Shown here one piece after another: positions 8,552 to 18,732 of a DNA stretch of 50,791 bases. Below the pieces are notes generated by a model, which did no database searches, was not told the DNA's origin, and worked only from the letters and a program-made list of their open reading frames with translations. Every line of letters starts with the position of its first letter. Positions within the stretch are counted from its first letter, which is position 1. Where the stretch lies: assembly GCF_016743335.1 (NCBI RefSeq), contig NZ_WCJE01000015.1, positions 1 through 50,791 on the forward strand, written 5' to 3'. The translations under genes and the position numbers were made by a program. This stretch comes from Streptococcus suis. Its GTDB lineage: Bacteria > Bacillota > Bacilli > Lactobacillales > Streptococcaceae.

Positions 8552-8753
8552 AATACTCTTCGAAAATCAAAATCAGGCGGATTTGATGACTGAAAAGCTC
8601 CAGTGGAGGTTTTCAGCCTGTTACTTGAAAATAAGAAAAGTAACAGAGGTCTATCTGCATCATATTGACACGAACGATGTTCGTTCCATCTCCAACCTAC
8701 AAAGGTTCCCGGAACCTTTGTAGCGAGCCTGATTTTGATTTTCATTGAGTAGT
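8552..8753. repeat. MITE-like element in the exporter leader
   Basis: About 200 bp bounded by 27-bp imperfect terminal inverted repeats (left ends ATCAAAATCAGGC, right begins GCCTGATTTTGAT; 22 of 27 match). Inside is a perfect 13-bp palindrome, CTACAAAGGTTCC / GGAACCTTTGTAG (8697-8723). It separates the regulated promoter from the first exporter gene. Its right half resembles part of the element at about 30.9-31.2 kb (shared CATCTCCAACCT). No coding frame is credible. Confidence 0.65.
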
Positions 8754-8772
8754 AGTCCTAAGGAGTTAAATT

Positions 8773-9510
8773 ATGAATCTGTTTCCTTCAGTATTTCAAT
8801 CCGTTTTTAAAAGACGTGATGTGAATATTCTTTTAGCCTTTGCCTTCTTGCCCTTGTTGATATCTAGCTTATCAGGGGTAGGAGAAGCTCGAATCAACAT
8901 AGATGTGACAAGAAGTTGGCTTTCCTTTATCGTGTCGGCTTTGGATTTGCAATACCAGTTGGTCTTACCTGCCTTAATCATGGGCTTTATCGTATCGTCG
9001 GTCTTTCGCGATGAGATTAGTTCTGGAATCCTGTTTCTTTACAAGGATATCAAGAAATCCAGCATTCTTCACGCCAAGTTGCTCAGTCTCTTTGCTGTCT
9101 ATATGATTTACTTCTTTGGGACGGTTCTTATCGCTAGCCTGACCTATGTCGTTACTATTGTTCCCCAGTATGGTTTCCACTGGCTTCCTGCTCATCAAGC
9201 TGCTTATAGCTGGCTCTATATCTTGGCGATAATTGGCATAAATCTGATATTGATCAATCTGGTAGCGGCAGTATCCATCAAGCGAACAACCATAATGGCT
9301 GTCTTGTCAGGGGTATTCTTTAACCTCACTGCTCAAATTGCTCCGCTATTAAATGGCTTCCGCTATACTTTTCCACAGACCTATGCGAGCAAGCTGGCTG
9401 GACAGTTTCCATTTGGACTTGCCCTTGCTATTAGTCTAGGTTTGATCCTGCTATATTTTGGATTGGCTTATCGTTCGGCACGCAAGAATTTTGAAAAAAT
9501 TGAATATTAA
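8773..9510 (+). CDS. ABC-2 type permease, first copy
   Basis: 245 residues with about six membrane helices and the FRDEISSGILFLYKDIKKSS loop found in ABC-2 membrane subunits. Its N-terminus (VFKRRDVNILLAFAF) is paralogous to that of the second permease (VWKRKETKIFLAFAF), so the pair probably forms a heterodimer around the ATPase. AAGGAG precedes the ATG. The substrate is unknown. Placement under a LytTR operator suggests a role in peptide efflux or self-protection, as in lantibiotic-immunity exporters, but this is inference. Confidence 0.85.
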   Translation: MNLFPSVFQSVFKRRDVNILLAFAFLPLLISSLSGVGEARINIDVTRSWLSFIVSALDLQYQLVLPALIMGFIVSSVFRDEISSGILFLYKDIKKSSILHAKLLSLFAVYMIYFFGTVLIASLTYVVTIVPQYGFHWLPAHQAAYSWLYILAIIGINLILINLVAAVSIKRTTIMAVLSGVFFNLTAQIAPLLNGFRYTFPQTYASKLAGQFPFGLALAISLGLILLYFGLAYRSARKNFEKIEY

Positions 9511-9537
9511 AAGATACCTAAGAAAGAGAGAAGAACA

Positions 9538-10413
9538 ATGCTTACAATCAAGAACCTATCAAAACAATTTGCTGGAAATGACTTTTACTCATTAAAAGAT
9601 GTGAGTTTGGAGATTAAAAAAGGTGAAATCGTCGGCCTGATCGGCAAAAACGGAGCTGGAAAATCGACCTTGATGAAATTGATGGCTAAATCTCTCAAGC
9701 CGACAACAGGAACCATTACCTATAATGGTGTGGATATTCATACAGCAGATAACTTGCTCAAAGATTTTGGGATTATGATTGACCCTGTTTTCTATCCAGA
9801 GATGTCGGTTATTGATAATTTGAAGTTTTACCTGACCTTGCACGGTAGGACAGAGATGTTTCCAAATATTGAAAAGACTCTCAAGCTCTTAGATTTGTGG
9901 GAGGCGCGCAACCGTAAACCAAAAGGATTCTCATTTGGTATGAAACAGCGGACGGCCTTGGCTATCGCGATGGTAGCAGAGCCAGACTTCCTTATCTTGG
10001 ATGAGCCTTTTGTGGGCTTGGACCCTGTCGGTGTCCAACAGTTGATCGATATTCTCAAATCTTGGTCACAGGAACGCAATATCTCTATGTTGATTTCCAG
10101 TCACCAGCTTGGCGAGTTGGAGGCTCTCTGTGAGCGTTATGTCTATATCGAAAAAGGTCAGTTGGCAGATGAGTTTGCTGGGCAGTCAGCTCCAAGCGTC
10201 TTGGTAGAGGTCAATAGCAGAGCAGATAAGAAAGCTCTCTCTACCTATCTGACAGAAACGATTACTCTGGATGGGGATGTCCTAGAGATTTCTACTCAGG
10301 CAAGCAGTGGAGAACTCAATGCTGTCTTAGCCTACCTAGCTAGTCAAAACTTGATCAGCAAGCTTCATGTAAAAGAAAACCACTTGAAAGAAATTTTTAG
10401 TCGAGGTGAATAG
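9538..10413 (+). CDS. ABC transporter ATP-binding protein
   Basis: 291 residues. Walker A GLIGKNGAGKST (about 33-44), signature FSFGMKQR (the degenerate form usual in ABC-2/immunity exporters), Walker B FLILDEPFVGLDP, and a switch His in SSHQLGELE. A C-terminal extension of about 80 residues follows the nucleotide-binding domain, as in CcmA/LanF-like subunits. It lies between two paralogous permease genes, 27 bases after the first and 1 base before the second, and is part of one operon. Confidence 0.92.
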   Translation: MLTIKNLSKQFAGNDFYSLKDVSLEIKKGEIVGLIGKNGAGKSTLMKLMAKSLKPTTGTITYNGVDIHTADNLLKDFGIMIDPVFYPEMSVIDNLKFYLTLHGRTEMFPNIEKTLKLLDLWEARNRKPKGFSFGMKQRTALAIAMVAEPDFLILDEPFVGLDPVGVQQLIDILKSWSQERNISMLISSHQLGELEALCERYVYIEKGQLADEFAGQSAPSVLVEVNSRADKKALSTYLTETITLDGDVLEISTQASSGELNAVLAYLASQNLISKLHVKENHLKEIFSRGE

Positions 10414-10414
10414 T

Positions 10415-11188
10415 ATGTTAGCAATTTTTAAACCTGTTTTTGCCAGTGTTTGGAAGAGGAAGGAAACCAAGATTTTCCTTGCCTTTGCCTTCCTCTTTCC
10501 GACCATTTTTCTGGCTTCAACCTTTTTACCAAAAGGTTCCAACTTTATGGTACCACATGTGCCGAATGGCTATCTTTTATCATTCGTTGCTCTAACTAGT
10601 GTAATCTTTCAATCTGCTTATAGCTTTGTTCTCCCGATTTTAGCCCTTTTTTATCTAACTTATACGGTCTTCAAGGGTGAGGCAGATAGCCATACCATGT
10701 TTCTCTATAAGGATATCAAGCGTCAGGACATCTTTTGGGCCAAGGTCTTGAGTCTGGTGACGATTGTCCTCATCTATACAGGAATCTTTCTATTGGTGAT
10801 GGTAGTTTATTACTACACACGTATTGGTCATTTGGACTATGCGACCTTGACTTTCTGGGATTATTTGAATGCGACAGAAAATGCAGGATTTGCACAAAGT
10901 ATCCTTGGTGTTATGCTAGATATGTTGGTCTGTGTCTTACTGGCTGCTTGTGTTTCCTTGTACTCAGGGGTCGGAGCGACTATGGCAGTTGCCTTTGGTT
11001 ACTCACTTGGGTCAAGTATTTTAGGTGTATTTGGTTTGGCTAGTTTCTTTCCAACTGGTAACATTGATACCTTGTATGAAGGAGCAAGCCTGTTTTCAAC
11101 ACTAGGAACATCTGTTTTGGTTACTTTGGTTTATTCTACGGTATTAGCCTATCTGACCTTAAAGTATTTTAAAAAGATGGAATTTTAA
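10415..11188 (+). CDS. ABC-2 type permease, second copy
   Basis: 257 residues from the ATG at 10415, with GAGGTG six bases upstream; an in-frame GTG at 10406 lies inside the ATPase gene and is less likely. Six predicted membrane helices and the loop KGEADSHTMFLYKDIKRQD, which parallels the first permease. It completes a permease-ATPase-permease exporter. A terminator follows the stop at once. Confidence 0.85.
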   Translation: MLAIFKPVFASVWKRKETKIFLAFAFLFPTIFLASTFLPKGSNFMVPHVPNGYLLSFVALTSVIFQSAYSFVLPILALFYLTYTVFKGEADSHTMFLYKDIKRQDIFWAKVLSLVTIVLIYTGIFLLVMVVYYYTRIGHLDYATLTFWDYLNATENAGFAQSILGVMLDMLVCVLLAACVSLYSGVGATMAVAFGYSLGSSILGVFGLASFFPTGNIDTLYEGASLFSTLGTSVLVTLVYSTVLAYLTLKYFKKMEF

Positions 11189-11194
11189 GATATT

Positions 11195-11225
11195 ATCCCT
11201 TTTCTTGCGAGAGAAGGGGATTTTT
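11195..11225 (+). terminator. Terminator after the ABC exporter
   Basis: ATCCCTTTTCTT / AGAGAAGGGGAT with loop GCG and a T-rich tail, seven bases after the stop. Confidence 0.8.
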
Positions 11226-11246
11226 GTTTTGCTCTGCTATTTTCAA

Positions 11247-11352
11247 TATCGTCATTTAGTTTTTCTTTTATTACTTCGTTAACTCGCCTTGCCTAACTCC
11301 AGTTATGCCTGCGGCTCGTTGCCTAGTACTAAAAGTAAACTAAAAGACTATA
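11247..11352. repeat. RUP-like MITE, copy A (106 bp)
   Basis: Begins TATCGTCATTTAGTTT and ends AAACTAAAAGACTATA, imperfect terminal inverted repeats flanked by TA. A copy of identical length with only two differences lies at 31262-31367. Size and TA ends resemble the ~107-bp RUP elements of pneumococcus; family membership is not proven. No coding capacity. Confidence 0.8.
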
Positions 11353-11373
11353 ATAGGAAAAAAGTTAAAATCG

Positions 11374-11382
11374 TGCTATAAT
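11374..11382 (+). promoter_or_regulatory. Extended -10 promoter of plsX
   Basis: TGC-TATAAT, an extended -10 element, 32 bases before the plsX start; the -35 is weak. The adjacent MITE end supplies a second TATAAT at 11349-11354. Confidence 0.5.
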
Positions 11383-11414
11383 ATCTCTAAGACTAAAGTG
11401 AAGGAACTAGATAG

Positions 11415-12422
11415 ATGAAACGTATTGCAGTAGATGCTATGGGTGGGGACCACGCCCCTCAGGCAGTGGTAGAAGGTGTCAATCAAGCCTTGGCTGCCTT
11501 TCCAGATATTGAGATTCAACTTTATGGTGATGAGGCTAAAATCAAGCAGTATTTGACAGCAACAGAGCGAGTCAGCATCGTCCATACGACGGAGAAAATC
11601 AATTCAGATGATGAGCCAGTTAAGGCCATTCGTCGGAAGAAAGAGGCTTCTATGGTTCTAGCGACCAAGGCTGTCAAGGATGGTCAAGCAGATGCGGTCT
11701 TGTCGGCAGGAAATACAGGTGCTCTTTTGGCGGCAGGCGTCTTTGTCGTCGGTCGCATCAAGAACATCGACCGTCCTGGTCTTATGTCTACCTTGCCGAC
11801 TATGGACGGTAAGGGATTTGATATGATGGACTTGGGGGCAAATGCTGAAAATACAGCTCATCACCTCTATCAGTATGGTATTCTTGGTTCATTTTACGCG
11901 GAGCATGTGCGTGGTGTCAAACAACCTCGTGTGGGACTTTTGAACAATGGTACGGAAGATACCAAGGGAACGCCAGTTCACCAAGAGGCCTATAAACTCT
12001 TGGCGGAAGACAAGTCGATTAACTTTATTGGCAATGTGGAAGCGCGTGAGTTGCTTAACAGCGTGGCGGATGTGGTCGTGACGGATGGTTTCACGGGAAA
12101 CGCTGTGCTGAAAACCATTGAGGGGACTGCAAAATCCATCGTTGGCCAGTTGACGGGCTCTATCAAAAATGGCGGTCTGCGTGCTAAATTGGGTGGTTTG
12201 TTAGTCAAGCCAACTCTTAAAAAGGCATTGGGGGCTATGGATTATAAAACAGCAGGTGGTGCTGTCTTGCTTGGTCTGAAAGCTCCTGTCATCAAGGCGC
12301 ACGGCTCTAGCGATGCCCAGTCGATTTTCTATACCATTAAGCAGACACGTTCTATCTTGGAGGCTGGTATTGTCGAAAAATCGGTGGAGAAATTTTCAGT
12401 AGTGGAGGACAGCCATGACTAG
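11415..12422 (+). CDS. plsX: Phosphate acyltransferase PlsX
   Basis: PlsX converts acyl-ACP to acyl-phosphate for membrane phospholipid synthesis at the inner face of the membrane. The 335-residue product opens with the family signature [15 protein letters not shown] and contains [14 protein letters not shown] and [10 protein letters not shown], with the usual length. It is followed by acpP with an 8-base overlap, the standard streptococcal pairing of the acyltransferase with its carrier. Confidence 0.95.
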   Translation: MKRIAVDAMGGDHAPQAVVEGVNQALAAFPDIEIQLYGDEAKIKQYLTATERVSIVHTTEKINSDDEPVKAIRRKKEASMVLATKAVKDGQADAVLSAGNTGALLAAGVFVVGRIKNIDRPGLMSTLPTMDGKGFDMMDLGANAENTAHHLYQYGILGSFYAEHVRGVKQPRVGLLNNGTEDTKGTPVHQEAYKLLAEDKSINFIGNVEARELLNSVADVVVTDGFTGNAVLKTIEGTAKSIVGQLTGSIKNGGLRAKLGGLLVKPTLKKALGAMDYKTAGGAVLLGLKAPVIKAHGSSDAQSIFYTIKQTRSILEAGIVEKSVEKFSVVEDSHD

Positions 12423-12663
12423 AGAGCAGGTCTATCAGCGGGTTGTTGAATTGATTCAAGATGAAAAGGGAGAAGATTTTCAAGTTCAACCTGAATCTAC
12501 TTTGGCAGATAATATCGCAGCGGATTCGGTGGAAATCATGGAATTTGTTTTGACTTTGGAAGACGAGTTTGGTGTCGATATTCCTGATGCGGCTATTGAG
12601 CGATTTGAAACCTTGTCTGATATTGTGGATTTTATTTATGAAGAATTACAGAAACGTTCGTAG
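12415..12663 (+). CDS. acpP: Acyl carrier protein
   Basis: 82-residue acidic carrier protein. The phosphopantetheine attachment serine is Ser38 in [12 protein letters not shown]; the canonical motif is DSLD/E, and here Val replaces Leu, as in the second ACP of some streptococci. It starts inside the plsX end with GGAGG upstream. It probably donates acyl groups to PlsX rather than being the main FabF-cluster ACP. Confidence 0.92.
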   Translation: MTREQVYQRVVELIQDEKGEDFQVQPESTLADNIAADSVEIMEFVLTLEDEFGVDIPDAAIERFETLSDIVDFIYEELQKRS

Positions 12664-12678
12664 TTTACGGGCGTTTTT
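12652..12678 (+). terminator. Terminator overlapping the acpP stop
   Basis: AAACGTTCGT / ACGGGCGTTT pair over ten bases with two G-T wobbles, loop of five, then Ts. The stop codon lies at the loop edge. Confidence 0.6.
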
Positions 12679-12715
12679 CTTTATTTTTTTAAAAAATACC
12701 GTCAAATGCTTTTTT

Positions 12716-12777
12716 ACACGAATGTTATGTGATAGAATAAACGAAAAGACTAGAATATTTTATGAAAGGCGAACATT
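12716..12777 (+). promoter_or_regulatory. Candidate PurR-box region upstream of purC
   Basis: GGCGAACATT (12767-12776) matches most of the PurBox AWWWCCGAACWWT, and a looser ACACGAATGTT lies at 12716-12726. Possible -10 boxes are TAGAAT at 12733-12738 and 12751-12756, without good -35s. The purine operon is expected to be activated by PurR in this group. The exact site is uncertain. Confidence 0.35.
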
Positions 12778-12780
12778 TTA

Positions 12781-13488
12781 ATGAAAACAGACCTTCTCTA
12801 TTCAGGAAAAGCCAAAGACATCTACGCTACGGCTGACAGCGACCAGATTGTTGCAGTTTACAAGGACCAGGCAACGGCTTTTAATGGTGGCAAGAAAGAA
12901 CAGATTACTGGCAAGGGGCGACTCAATAATCTGATTTCATCTTTGATTTTTGAAAAGTTGAATGAAGCTGGAGTCAAGACGCATTTTATCAAGCGTTTGT
13001 CGGATACGGAGCAGTTGAATAAGAAGGTGGAGATTATTCCTCTTGAGGTTGTTTTGCGAAATGTGACAGCTGGGTCTTTCTCAAAACGCTTCGGTGTGGA
13101 GGAAGGGATAGTCTTACCTACTCCTATCGTGGAATTTTACTATAAAAAAGATGAGTTGGACGATCCTTTTATCAACGATGAACACATTGCCTTTCTAGAA
13201 CTGGCTAGTCAGGATCAAATCGCCTATATCAAGGAAGAAACACGTCGTATCAATAGTTTCTTGAAAGACTTGTTTGCTCAGATTGGGCTAACTTTGGTGG
13301 ACTTCAAACTAGAATTTGGGATTGACTCTTCTGGTCAGATTTTATTGGCGGATGAGTTTTCTCCGGATAATTGTCGTTTGTGGGATGCGGATGGCAACCA
13401 TCTGGACAAGGATGTTTTTCGTCGGGGGCTCGGGGAATTGACCGAGGTTTACGAGGTCGTATTGGCAAAATTACAGGAAGTGAAATAA
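12781..13488 (+). CDS. purC: SAICAR synthetase
   Basis: Phosphoribosylaminoimidazole-succinocarboxamide synthase joins CAIR and aspartate with ATP. The 235-residue product has [13 protein letters not shown] (N-terminal ATP loop), [17 protein letters not shown] and [10 protein letters not shown] near the end, all family hallmarks. First gene of the purC-L-F-M-N-H run; purL follows 12 bases after the stop. Confidence 0.96.
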   Translation: MKTDLLYSGKAKDIYATADSDQIVAVYKDQATAFNGGKKEQITGKGRLNNLISSLIFEKLNEAGVKTHFIKRLSDTEQLNKKVEIIPLEVVLRNVTAGSFSKRFGVEEGIVLPTPIVEFYYKKDELDDPFINDEHIAFLELASQDQIAYIKEETRRINSFLKDLFAQIGLTLVDFKLEFGIDSSGQILLADEFSPDNCRLWDADGNHLDKDVFRRGLGELTEVYEVVLAKLQEVK

Positions 13489-13500
13489 GGATTGGAAGAT

Positions 13501-16500
13501 ATGGCGAAGCGGATTTTTGTTGAGAAGAAGGCGGATTTTCAGATTAAGGCGGAGGCTCTTCGCAAGGAGTTGACTCATAATTTACAGTTGACAAGTTTGA
13601 CGAGTGTACGTCTGGTGCAGGTTTATGATGTCTTCAATTTGGAAGAGGGCTTGCTGGAGCAGGCCATCAAGCACATCTTTACTGAGCAGGTGACGGACAA
13701 GGTCTTGTCGGAAGCTGAGCTTGATTTGGAGGAGGCTGTTTATTTTGCGATTGAGGCTCTTCCTGGGCAGTTTGACCAGCGGGCTGCAAGTAGTCAGGAG
13801 GCTCTTCTCTTATTGGGCAGTCGTCAGGAGGTGCGTGTCAATACAGGTCAGCTCTATATTTTGAACGGTGATGTGCAGGAAGAAGAATTAGCTGCCATCA
13901 AGAATTATTTGCTGAATCCTGTGGATTCGCGATTTAAGGATATGGATGCTCCTTTGGTGGCTCAGGAGTTTTCGGTGTCAGATACAGTCATTCCAAGCTT
14001 GGACTTTTTTGATAGCTACGGGGCAGAGGAATTTGCGTCTTACAAGCGTGAGGCTGGTTTGGCTATGGAAGTGGAAGATCTGCTCTTCATTCAGGATTAT
14101 TTCAAGTCAATCGGTCGAGTGCCAACCGAAACAGAGCTCAAGGTCTTGGATACTTATTGGAGTGACCACTGCCGTCATACGACGTTTGAAACAGAACTGA
14201 AGTCTATTGACTTTTCAGCTTCAAAATTCCACAAGCAATTGCAGGCGACTTATGACAAGTACCTGGCGATGCGGACAGAATTAGGTCGGACAGATAAGCC
14301 ACAGACGCTCATGGATATGGCGACGATTTTTGGTCGTTATGAGCGGGCAAATGGTCGTCTGGATGACATGGAAGTGTCAGATGAAATCAATGCCTGCTCG
14401 GTGGAGATTGAAGTGGATGTGGACGGCGTGAAAGAGCCGTGGCTCCTCATGTTCAAGAATGAAACCCATAATCACCCAACAGAAATCGAGCCTTTTGGTG
14501 GTGCCGCAACCTGTATCGGTGGAGCCATTCGTGATCCTTTGTCAGGTCGTTCCTATGTTTATCAGGCCATGCGAATTTCAGGTGCGGGTGATATCACCCA
14601 ACCCCTGACGGCGACTCGTCCAGGGAAATTGCCACAGAAAATCATTTCAAAAACAGCGGCACATGGTTATTCTTCATACGGAAACCAAATCGGTCTTGCG
14701 ACGACTTATGTACGGGAGTACTTCCACCCAGGTTTTGTCGCAAAACGGATGGAACTTGGTGCCGTAGTCGGTGCTGCTCCTAAGGAAAATGTCGTTCGTG
14801 AAAAACCAGTCGCAGGAGATGTGATCATCTTATTGGGAGGCAAAACAGGTCGCGACGGTATCGGTGGGGCAACAGGTTCGTCCAAGGTACAGACAGTCGA
14901 GTCTGTGGAAACAGCTGGTGCAGAAGTCCAAAAGGGAAATGCCATTGAAGAACGCAAAATCCAACGCTTGTTCCGAAATGGTGCCGTGACTCGTCTCATT
15001 AAAAAATCCAATGACTTCGGTGCAGGCGGTGTCTGCGTAGCCATTGGGGAATTGGCGGACGGTCTTGAAATCGACTTGGACAAGGTCCCGCTCAAGTACG
15101 CAGGCTTGAACGGAACGGAAATTGCCATTTCTGAATCACAAGAGCGGATGAGCGTCGTTGTTCGTCCTCAAGATGTCGATACCTTCATCGCAGCCTGCCG
15201 TCAGGAAAATATCCATGCGGTTGTTGTAGCCAAAGTGACTGAAAAACCAAATCTAGTCATGACTTGGAATGGCCAAACGATTGTTGATTTGGAACGTTCT
15301 TTCCTTGATACAAATGGTGTTCGTGTAGTAGTTGATGCAAAAGTAGTTGACAATGCTGTCAACTTGCCGGAAACACGTACAACATCTGCTGAAACGCTAC
15401 AAGAGGACTTGAAAAATCTTCTTTCAGATCTTAACCATGCCAGTCAAAAAGGTTTGCAGACGATTTTCGACTCATCTGTTGGTCGTTCAACCGTTAATCA
15501 CCCTCTCGGGGGTCGTCACCAATTGACACCGACAGAAAGTTCGGTACAGAAACTACCTGTCCAACACGGTGTGACGACGACGGCTTCTGTCATGGCTCAG
15601 GGCTATCATCCTTATCTGGCAGATTGGTCACCTTACCACGGAGCAGCCTATGCGGTCATTGAAGCGACAGCTCGCTTGGTGGCAACAGGTGCTAACTGGT
15701 CCAAGGCTCGCTTCTCTTATCAAGAATATTTCCAGCGAATGGACAAGCAGGCAGAGCGTTTTGGTCAGCCAGTAGCGGCTCTGCTCGGTTCGATTGAGGC
15801 ACAGATTCAGCTTGGTTTGCCGTCTATTGGGGGTAAGGATTCTATGTCTGGTACTTTTGAGGACTTGACAGTTCCGCCGACTTTGGTGGCCTTTGGTGTG
15901 ACAACGGCAGACAGCCGCAAGGTTCTTTCACCTGAATTCAAGGCATCTGGCGAGCACATTTACTACTTACCAGGTCAGATTTTGTCAGAAGACATTGATT
16001 TTGCCTTGATGAAGTCTAATTTTGAAGCTTTTGAAAAATGGCAGAGCGATTATGCGATTACGGCTGCTAGTGCAGTCAAGTACGGCGGTGTCTTAGAAAG
16101 TCTAGCCCTCATGTCCTTTGGTAACCAAATCGGAGCAAGAGTTGAGCTTGCCGACCTTGAAACTAGCTTGACAGGTCAACTTGGTGGCTTTGTCTTCACA
16201 TCGCAAGAAGACATTCCAGATGCTGTGAAAATCGGTCAAACCACTACAGACTTTACACTGGTTGTCAATGGTGTCAACCTTGCTGGACAGGACTTGCAAG
16301 TAGCTTTTGAGGGCAAACTAGAAGAAGTTTACCCAACAGAATTTGAACAGGCGACAAACTTACAGGATGTTCCAGCAATTACCAGTTCATCGGTTATTCA
16401 AACCAAGGAAAGAGTTGAAGTACCTGTGGTTTACATTCCAGTCTTCCCAGGTACAAACTCAGAATATGATTCTGCCAAGGCCTTTGAACAGGCTGGTGCC

Positions 16501-17220
16501 AAGGTTAATCTGGTTCCATTTGTGACTTTAGATGCAGCAAGCATTGAAAACTCGGTTGACACCATGGTTGACAATATTGCTAAGGCGAATATTCTATTCT
16601 TTGCAGGTGGATTCTCCGCTGCAGATGAGCCAGACGGGTCTGCTAAGTTTATTGTGACCATCTTACGAAACGCCAAGGTCCGCTCTGCTATTGACAGATT
16701 TATCGAAAAAGGTGGCCTCATCATCGGTATCTGTAATGGCTTCCAGGCCCTTGTCAAATCAGGCTTGCTACCTTATGGAAACTTTGAAGAGGCGGGTGAA
16801 AGCAGTCCGACCCTCTTCTACAACGATGCCAACCAGCACGTTGCCAAAATGGTGGAAACGCGGATTGCTAATGTCAACTCACCGTGGTTAGCAGGTGTCC
16901 AGGTCGGTGACATTCATGCTATTCCAGTTTCCCACGGGGAAGGAAAATTTGTGGTGACTGACGAAGAATTCGCTATCTTGCGAGATAATGGTCAGATTTT
17001 CAGCCAATACGTTGACTTTACTGGTCAGCCAAGCATGGATTCTAAGTATAATCCAAACGGTTCTAGCCATGCTATTGAAGGAATCACCAGCCGAAATGGT
17101 CAGATTATCGGGAAAATGGGACACTCGGAGCGTTACGAGGACGGTCTTTTCCAAAATATTCCAGGTAAGAAAGACCAAGAGCTCTTTGTTTCAGCAGTTC
17201 GCTATTTTACAGGAAAATAA
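13501..17220 (+). CDS. purL: Phosphoribosylformylglycinamidine synthase, single-chain PurL
   Basis: FGAM synthetase turns FGAR, glutamine and ATP into FGAM. At 1239 residues it is the long fused form (synthetase plus glutaminase) rather than the separate PurS-Q-L of Bacillus. The N-terminal part precedes [13 protein letters not shown]; the ATP-binding FGAM synthase half includes [18 protein letters not shown] and GKDSMSGTF; the C-terminal class I amidotransferase has [11 protein letters not shown], nucleophile Cys in GICNGFQAL and His in SHGEGKF. I choose the ATG at 13501, with AAGGA nine bases upstream, over an in-frame TTG at 13492. Confidence 0.95.
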   Translation: MAKRIFVEKKADFQIKAEALRKELTHNLQLTSLTSVRLVQVYDVFNLEEGLLEQAIKHIFTEQVTDKVLSEAELDLEEAVYFAIEALPGQFDQRAASSQEALLLLGSRQEVRVNTGQLYILNGDVQEEELAAIKNYLLNPVDSRFKDMDAPLVAQEFSVSDTVIPSLDFFDSYGAEEFASYKREAGLAMEVEDLLFIQDYFKSIGRVPTETELKVLDTYWSDHCRHTTFETELKSIDFSASKFHKQLQATYDKYLAMRTELGRTDKPQTLMDMATIFGRYERANGRLDDMEVSDEINACSVEIEVDVDGVKEPWLLMFKNETHNHPTEIEPFGGAATCIGGAIRDPLSGRSYVYQAMRISGAGDITQPLTATRPGKLPQKIISKTAAHGYSSYGNQIGLATTYVREYFHPGFVAKRMELGAVVGAAPKENVVREKPVAGDVIILLGGKTGRDGIGGATGSSKVQTVESVETAGAEVQKGNAIEERKIQRLFRNGAVTRLIKKSNDFGAGGVCVAIGELADGLEIDLDKVPLKYAGLNGTEIAISESQERMSVVVRPQDVDTFIAACRQENIHAVVVAKVTEKPNLVMTWNGQTIVDLERSFLDTNGVRVVVDAKVVDNAVNLPETRTTSAETLQEDLKNLLSDLNHASQKGLQTIFDSSVGRSTVNHPLGGRHQLTPTESSVQKLPVQHGVTTTASVMAQGYHPYLADWSPYHGAAYAVIEATARLVATGANWSKARFSYQEYFQRMDKQAERFGQPVAALLGSIEAQIQLGLPSIGGKDSMSGTFEDLTVPPTLVAFGVTTADSRKVLSPEFKASGEHIYYLPGQILSEDIDFALMKSNFEAFEKWQSDYAITAASAVKYGGVLESLALMSFGNQIGARVELADLETSLTGQLGGFVFTSQEDIPDAVKIGQTTTDFTLVVNGVNLAGQDLQVAFEGKLEEVYPTEFEQATNLQDVPAITSSSVIQTKERVEVPVVYIPVFPGTNSEYDSAKAFEQAGAKVNLVPFVTLDAASIENSVDTMVDNIAKANILFFAGGFSAADEPDGSAKFIVTILRNAKVRSAIDRFIEKGGLIIGICNGFQALVKSGLLPYGNFEEAGESSPTLFYNDANQHVAKMVETRIANVNSPWLAGVQVGDIHAIPVSHGEGKFVVTDEEFAILRDNGQIFSQYVDFTGQPSMDSKYNPNGSSHAIEGITSRNGQIIGKMGHSERYEDGLFQNIPGKKDQELFVSAVRYFTGK

Positions 17221-17222
17221 CT

Positions 17223-18677
17223 ATGACATACGAAGTTAAATCACTCAATGAAGAATGTGGAGTTTTCGGCATTTGGGGACATCCGCAGGCTGCTCAGGTG
17301 ACCTATTTTGGTCTGCATAGCTTGCAGCACCGTGGGCAAGAAGGGGCAGGGATTTTAGCCAATGATGGTGGGCATTTGCGTCGCCATCGCGGAACAGGCC
17401 TGATTGCAGAAGTCTTTAAAAATCCAGCGGATTTAGAAGCCTTGACAGGAACGGCTGCCATTGGTCATGTCCGCTATGCGACTTCTGGCTCTGCTTCTAT
17501 CAATAATATCCAGCCCTTCCTCTTTGACTTTGCAGATATGCAGGTGGGTTTGGCTCATAATGGAAATTTGACCAATGCAGTCAGCTTGAAGGCTGAGTTG
17601 GAAAAGAACGGTTCAATCTTTTCTAGTTCCTCAGACACAGAGATTTTGATGCACTTGATTCGCCGCAGTCACAATCCAGATTTTATGGGAAAAATTAAGG
17701 AAGCTCTCAATACTGTTAAAGGTGGCTTTGCTTACCTGATTATGTTGGAAGACAAATTGGTTGCGGCCTTGGATCCTAATGGTTTCCGTCCACTTTCAAT
17801 TGGAAAGATGAAAAATGGTGCCTGGGTTGTTGCTAGTGAAACCTGTGCCTTTGAAGTAGTAGGTGCTGAGTGGGTTCGCGATGTGGAGCCTGGTGAGATT
17901 CTTATCATCGATGATAGCGGCGTTCACTATGACCGTTATACGACCGACACTCAGCTAGCAGTTTGTTCTATGGAGTATGTCTATTTTGCTCGACCAGACT
18001 CCGTCATTCATGGAGTCAATGTCCATACTGCCAGAAAAAACATGGGCCGTCGTTTAGCACAGGAGTTCAAACATGAGGCAGATATTGTCGTCGGTGTACC
18101 GAACTCCTCTCTCTCCGCAGCCAGTGGATTCTCAGAAGAATCCGGTCTGCCCAATGAAATGGGGTTGATAAAAAATCAGTATACCCAGCGGACATTTATC
18201 CAACCGACTCAGGAGCTTCGCGAACAAGGTGTTCGGATGAAATTGTCAGCCGTTTCTAGCATTGTAAAGGGTAAACGAGTAGTTATGGTTGATGATTCCA
18301 TTGTCCGTGGCACGACCAGCCGTCGCATCGTTCAGCTATTGAGAGAAGCAGGAGCAGCAGAAGTTCATGTGGCTATTGGAAGCCCAGAACTCAAGTATCC
18401 ATGTTTTTACGGGATTGACATTCAGACTCGTCGGGAGCTGATTTCAGCCAATCATACGGTTGAAGAAGTCTGTGAGATTATCGGAGCTGACAGCCTGACC
18501 TACCTTTCTCTTGAAGGTATGATTGAGGCCATTGGTATCGACACCGATGCTCCAAAAGGTGGACTCTGTGTGGCCTATTTTGACGGAGAATTTCCAACTC
18601 CTCTTTACGACTACGAGGAAGAGTACCTCCGTAGCCTAGAAGAGAAAACGAGTTTCTACATTGAAAATGTCAAGTAA
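17223..18677 (+). CDS. purF: Amidophosphoribosyltransferase
   Basis: Commits PRPP to purine synthesis by making phosphoribosylamine. The 484-residue protein has an 11-residue propeptide ending NEE before Cys12 (CGVFGIWGH), the N-terminal nucleophile exposed after self-cleavage, as in Bacillus PurF. The glutaminase domain includes RYATSGSAS; the PRTase domain has [17 protein letters not shown], the PRPP loop. Cys residues that could bind an iron-sulfur cluster occur in [13 protein letters not shown] and [10 protein letters not shown]. Starts two bases after purL. Confidence 0.96.
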   Translation: MTYEVKSLNEECGVFGIWGHPQAAQVTYFGLHSLQHRGQEGAGILANDGGHLRRHRGTGLIAEVFKNPADLEALTGTAAIGHVRYATSGSASINNIQPFLFDFADMQVGLAHNGNLTNAVSLKAELEKNGSIFSSSSDTEILMHLIRRSHNPDFMGKIKEALNTVKGGFAYLIMLEDKLVAALDPNGFRPLSIGKMKNGAWVVASETCAFEVVGAEWVRDVEPGEILIIDDSGVHYDRYTTDTQLAVCSMEYVYFARPDSVIHGVNVHTARKNMGRRLAQEFKHEADIVVGVPNSSLSAASGFSEESGLPNEMGLIKNQYTQRTFIQPTQELREQGVRMKLSAVSSIVKGKRVVMVDDSIVRGTTSRRIVQLLREAGAAEVHVAIGSPELKYPCFYGIDIQTRRELISANHTVEEVCEIIGADSLTYLSLEGMIEAIGIDTDAPKGGLCVAYFDGEFPTPLYDYEEEYLRSLEEKTSFYIENVK

Positions 18678-18711
18678 AGACAGGGGTGTCAACGTTACTT
18701 GACAGACCTGT
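18668..18711 (+). other. Overlapping alternative hairpins between purF and purM
   Basis: A perfect 10-bp inverted repeat TGTCAAGTAA (18668-18677, containing the purF stop) / TTACTTGACA (18695-18704) competes with a shorter TGTCAA/TTGACA hairpin using the same right arm, and with ACAGG/CCTGT. There is no T tail, so it is not a standard terminator. It could tune downstream expression or mRNA stability. Confidence 0.5.
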
Positions 18712-18732
18712 AAACTGTTGAAAGGAATTAAA

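Noticed and set aside
14706..15128. Long antisense frame within purL
   Set aside because: Shadow of codon usage in a strongly conserved gene; no ribosome-binding site or recognisable protein.
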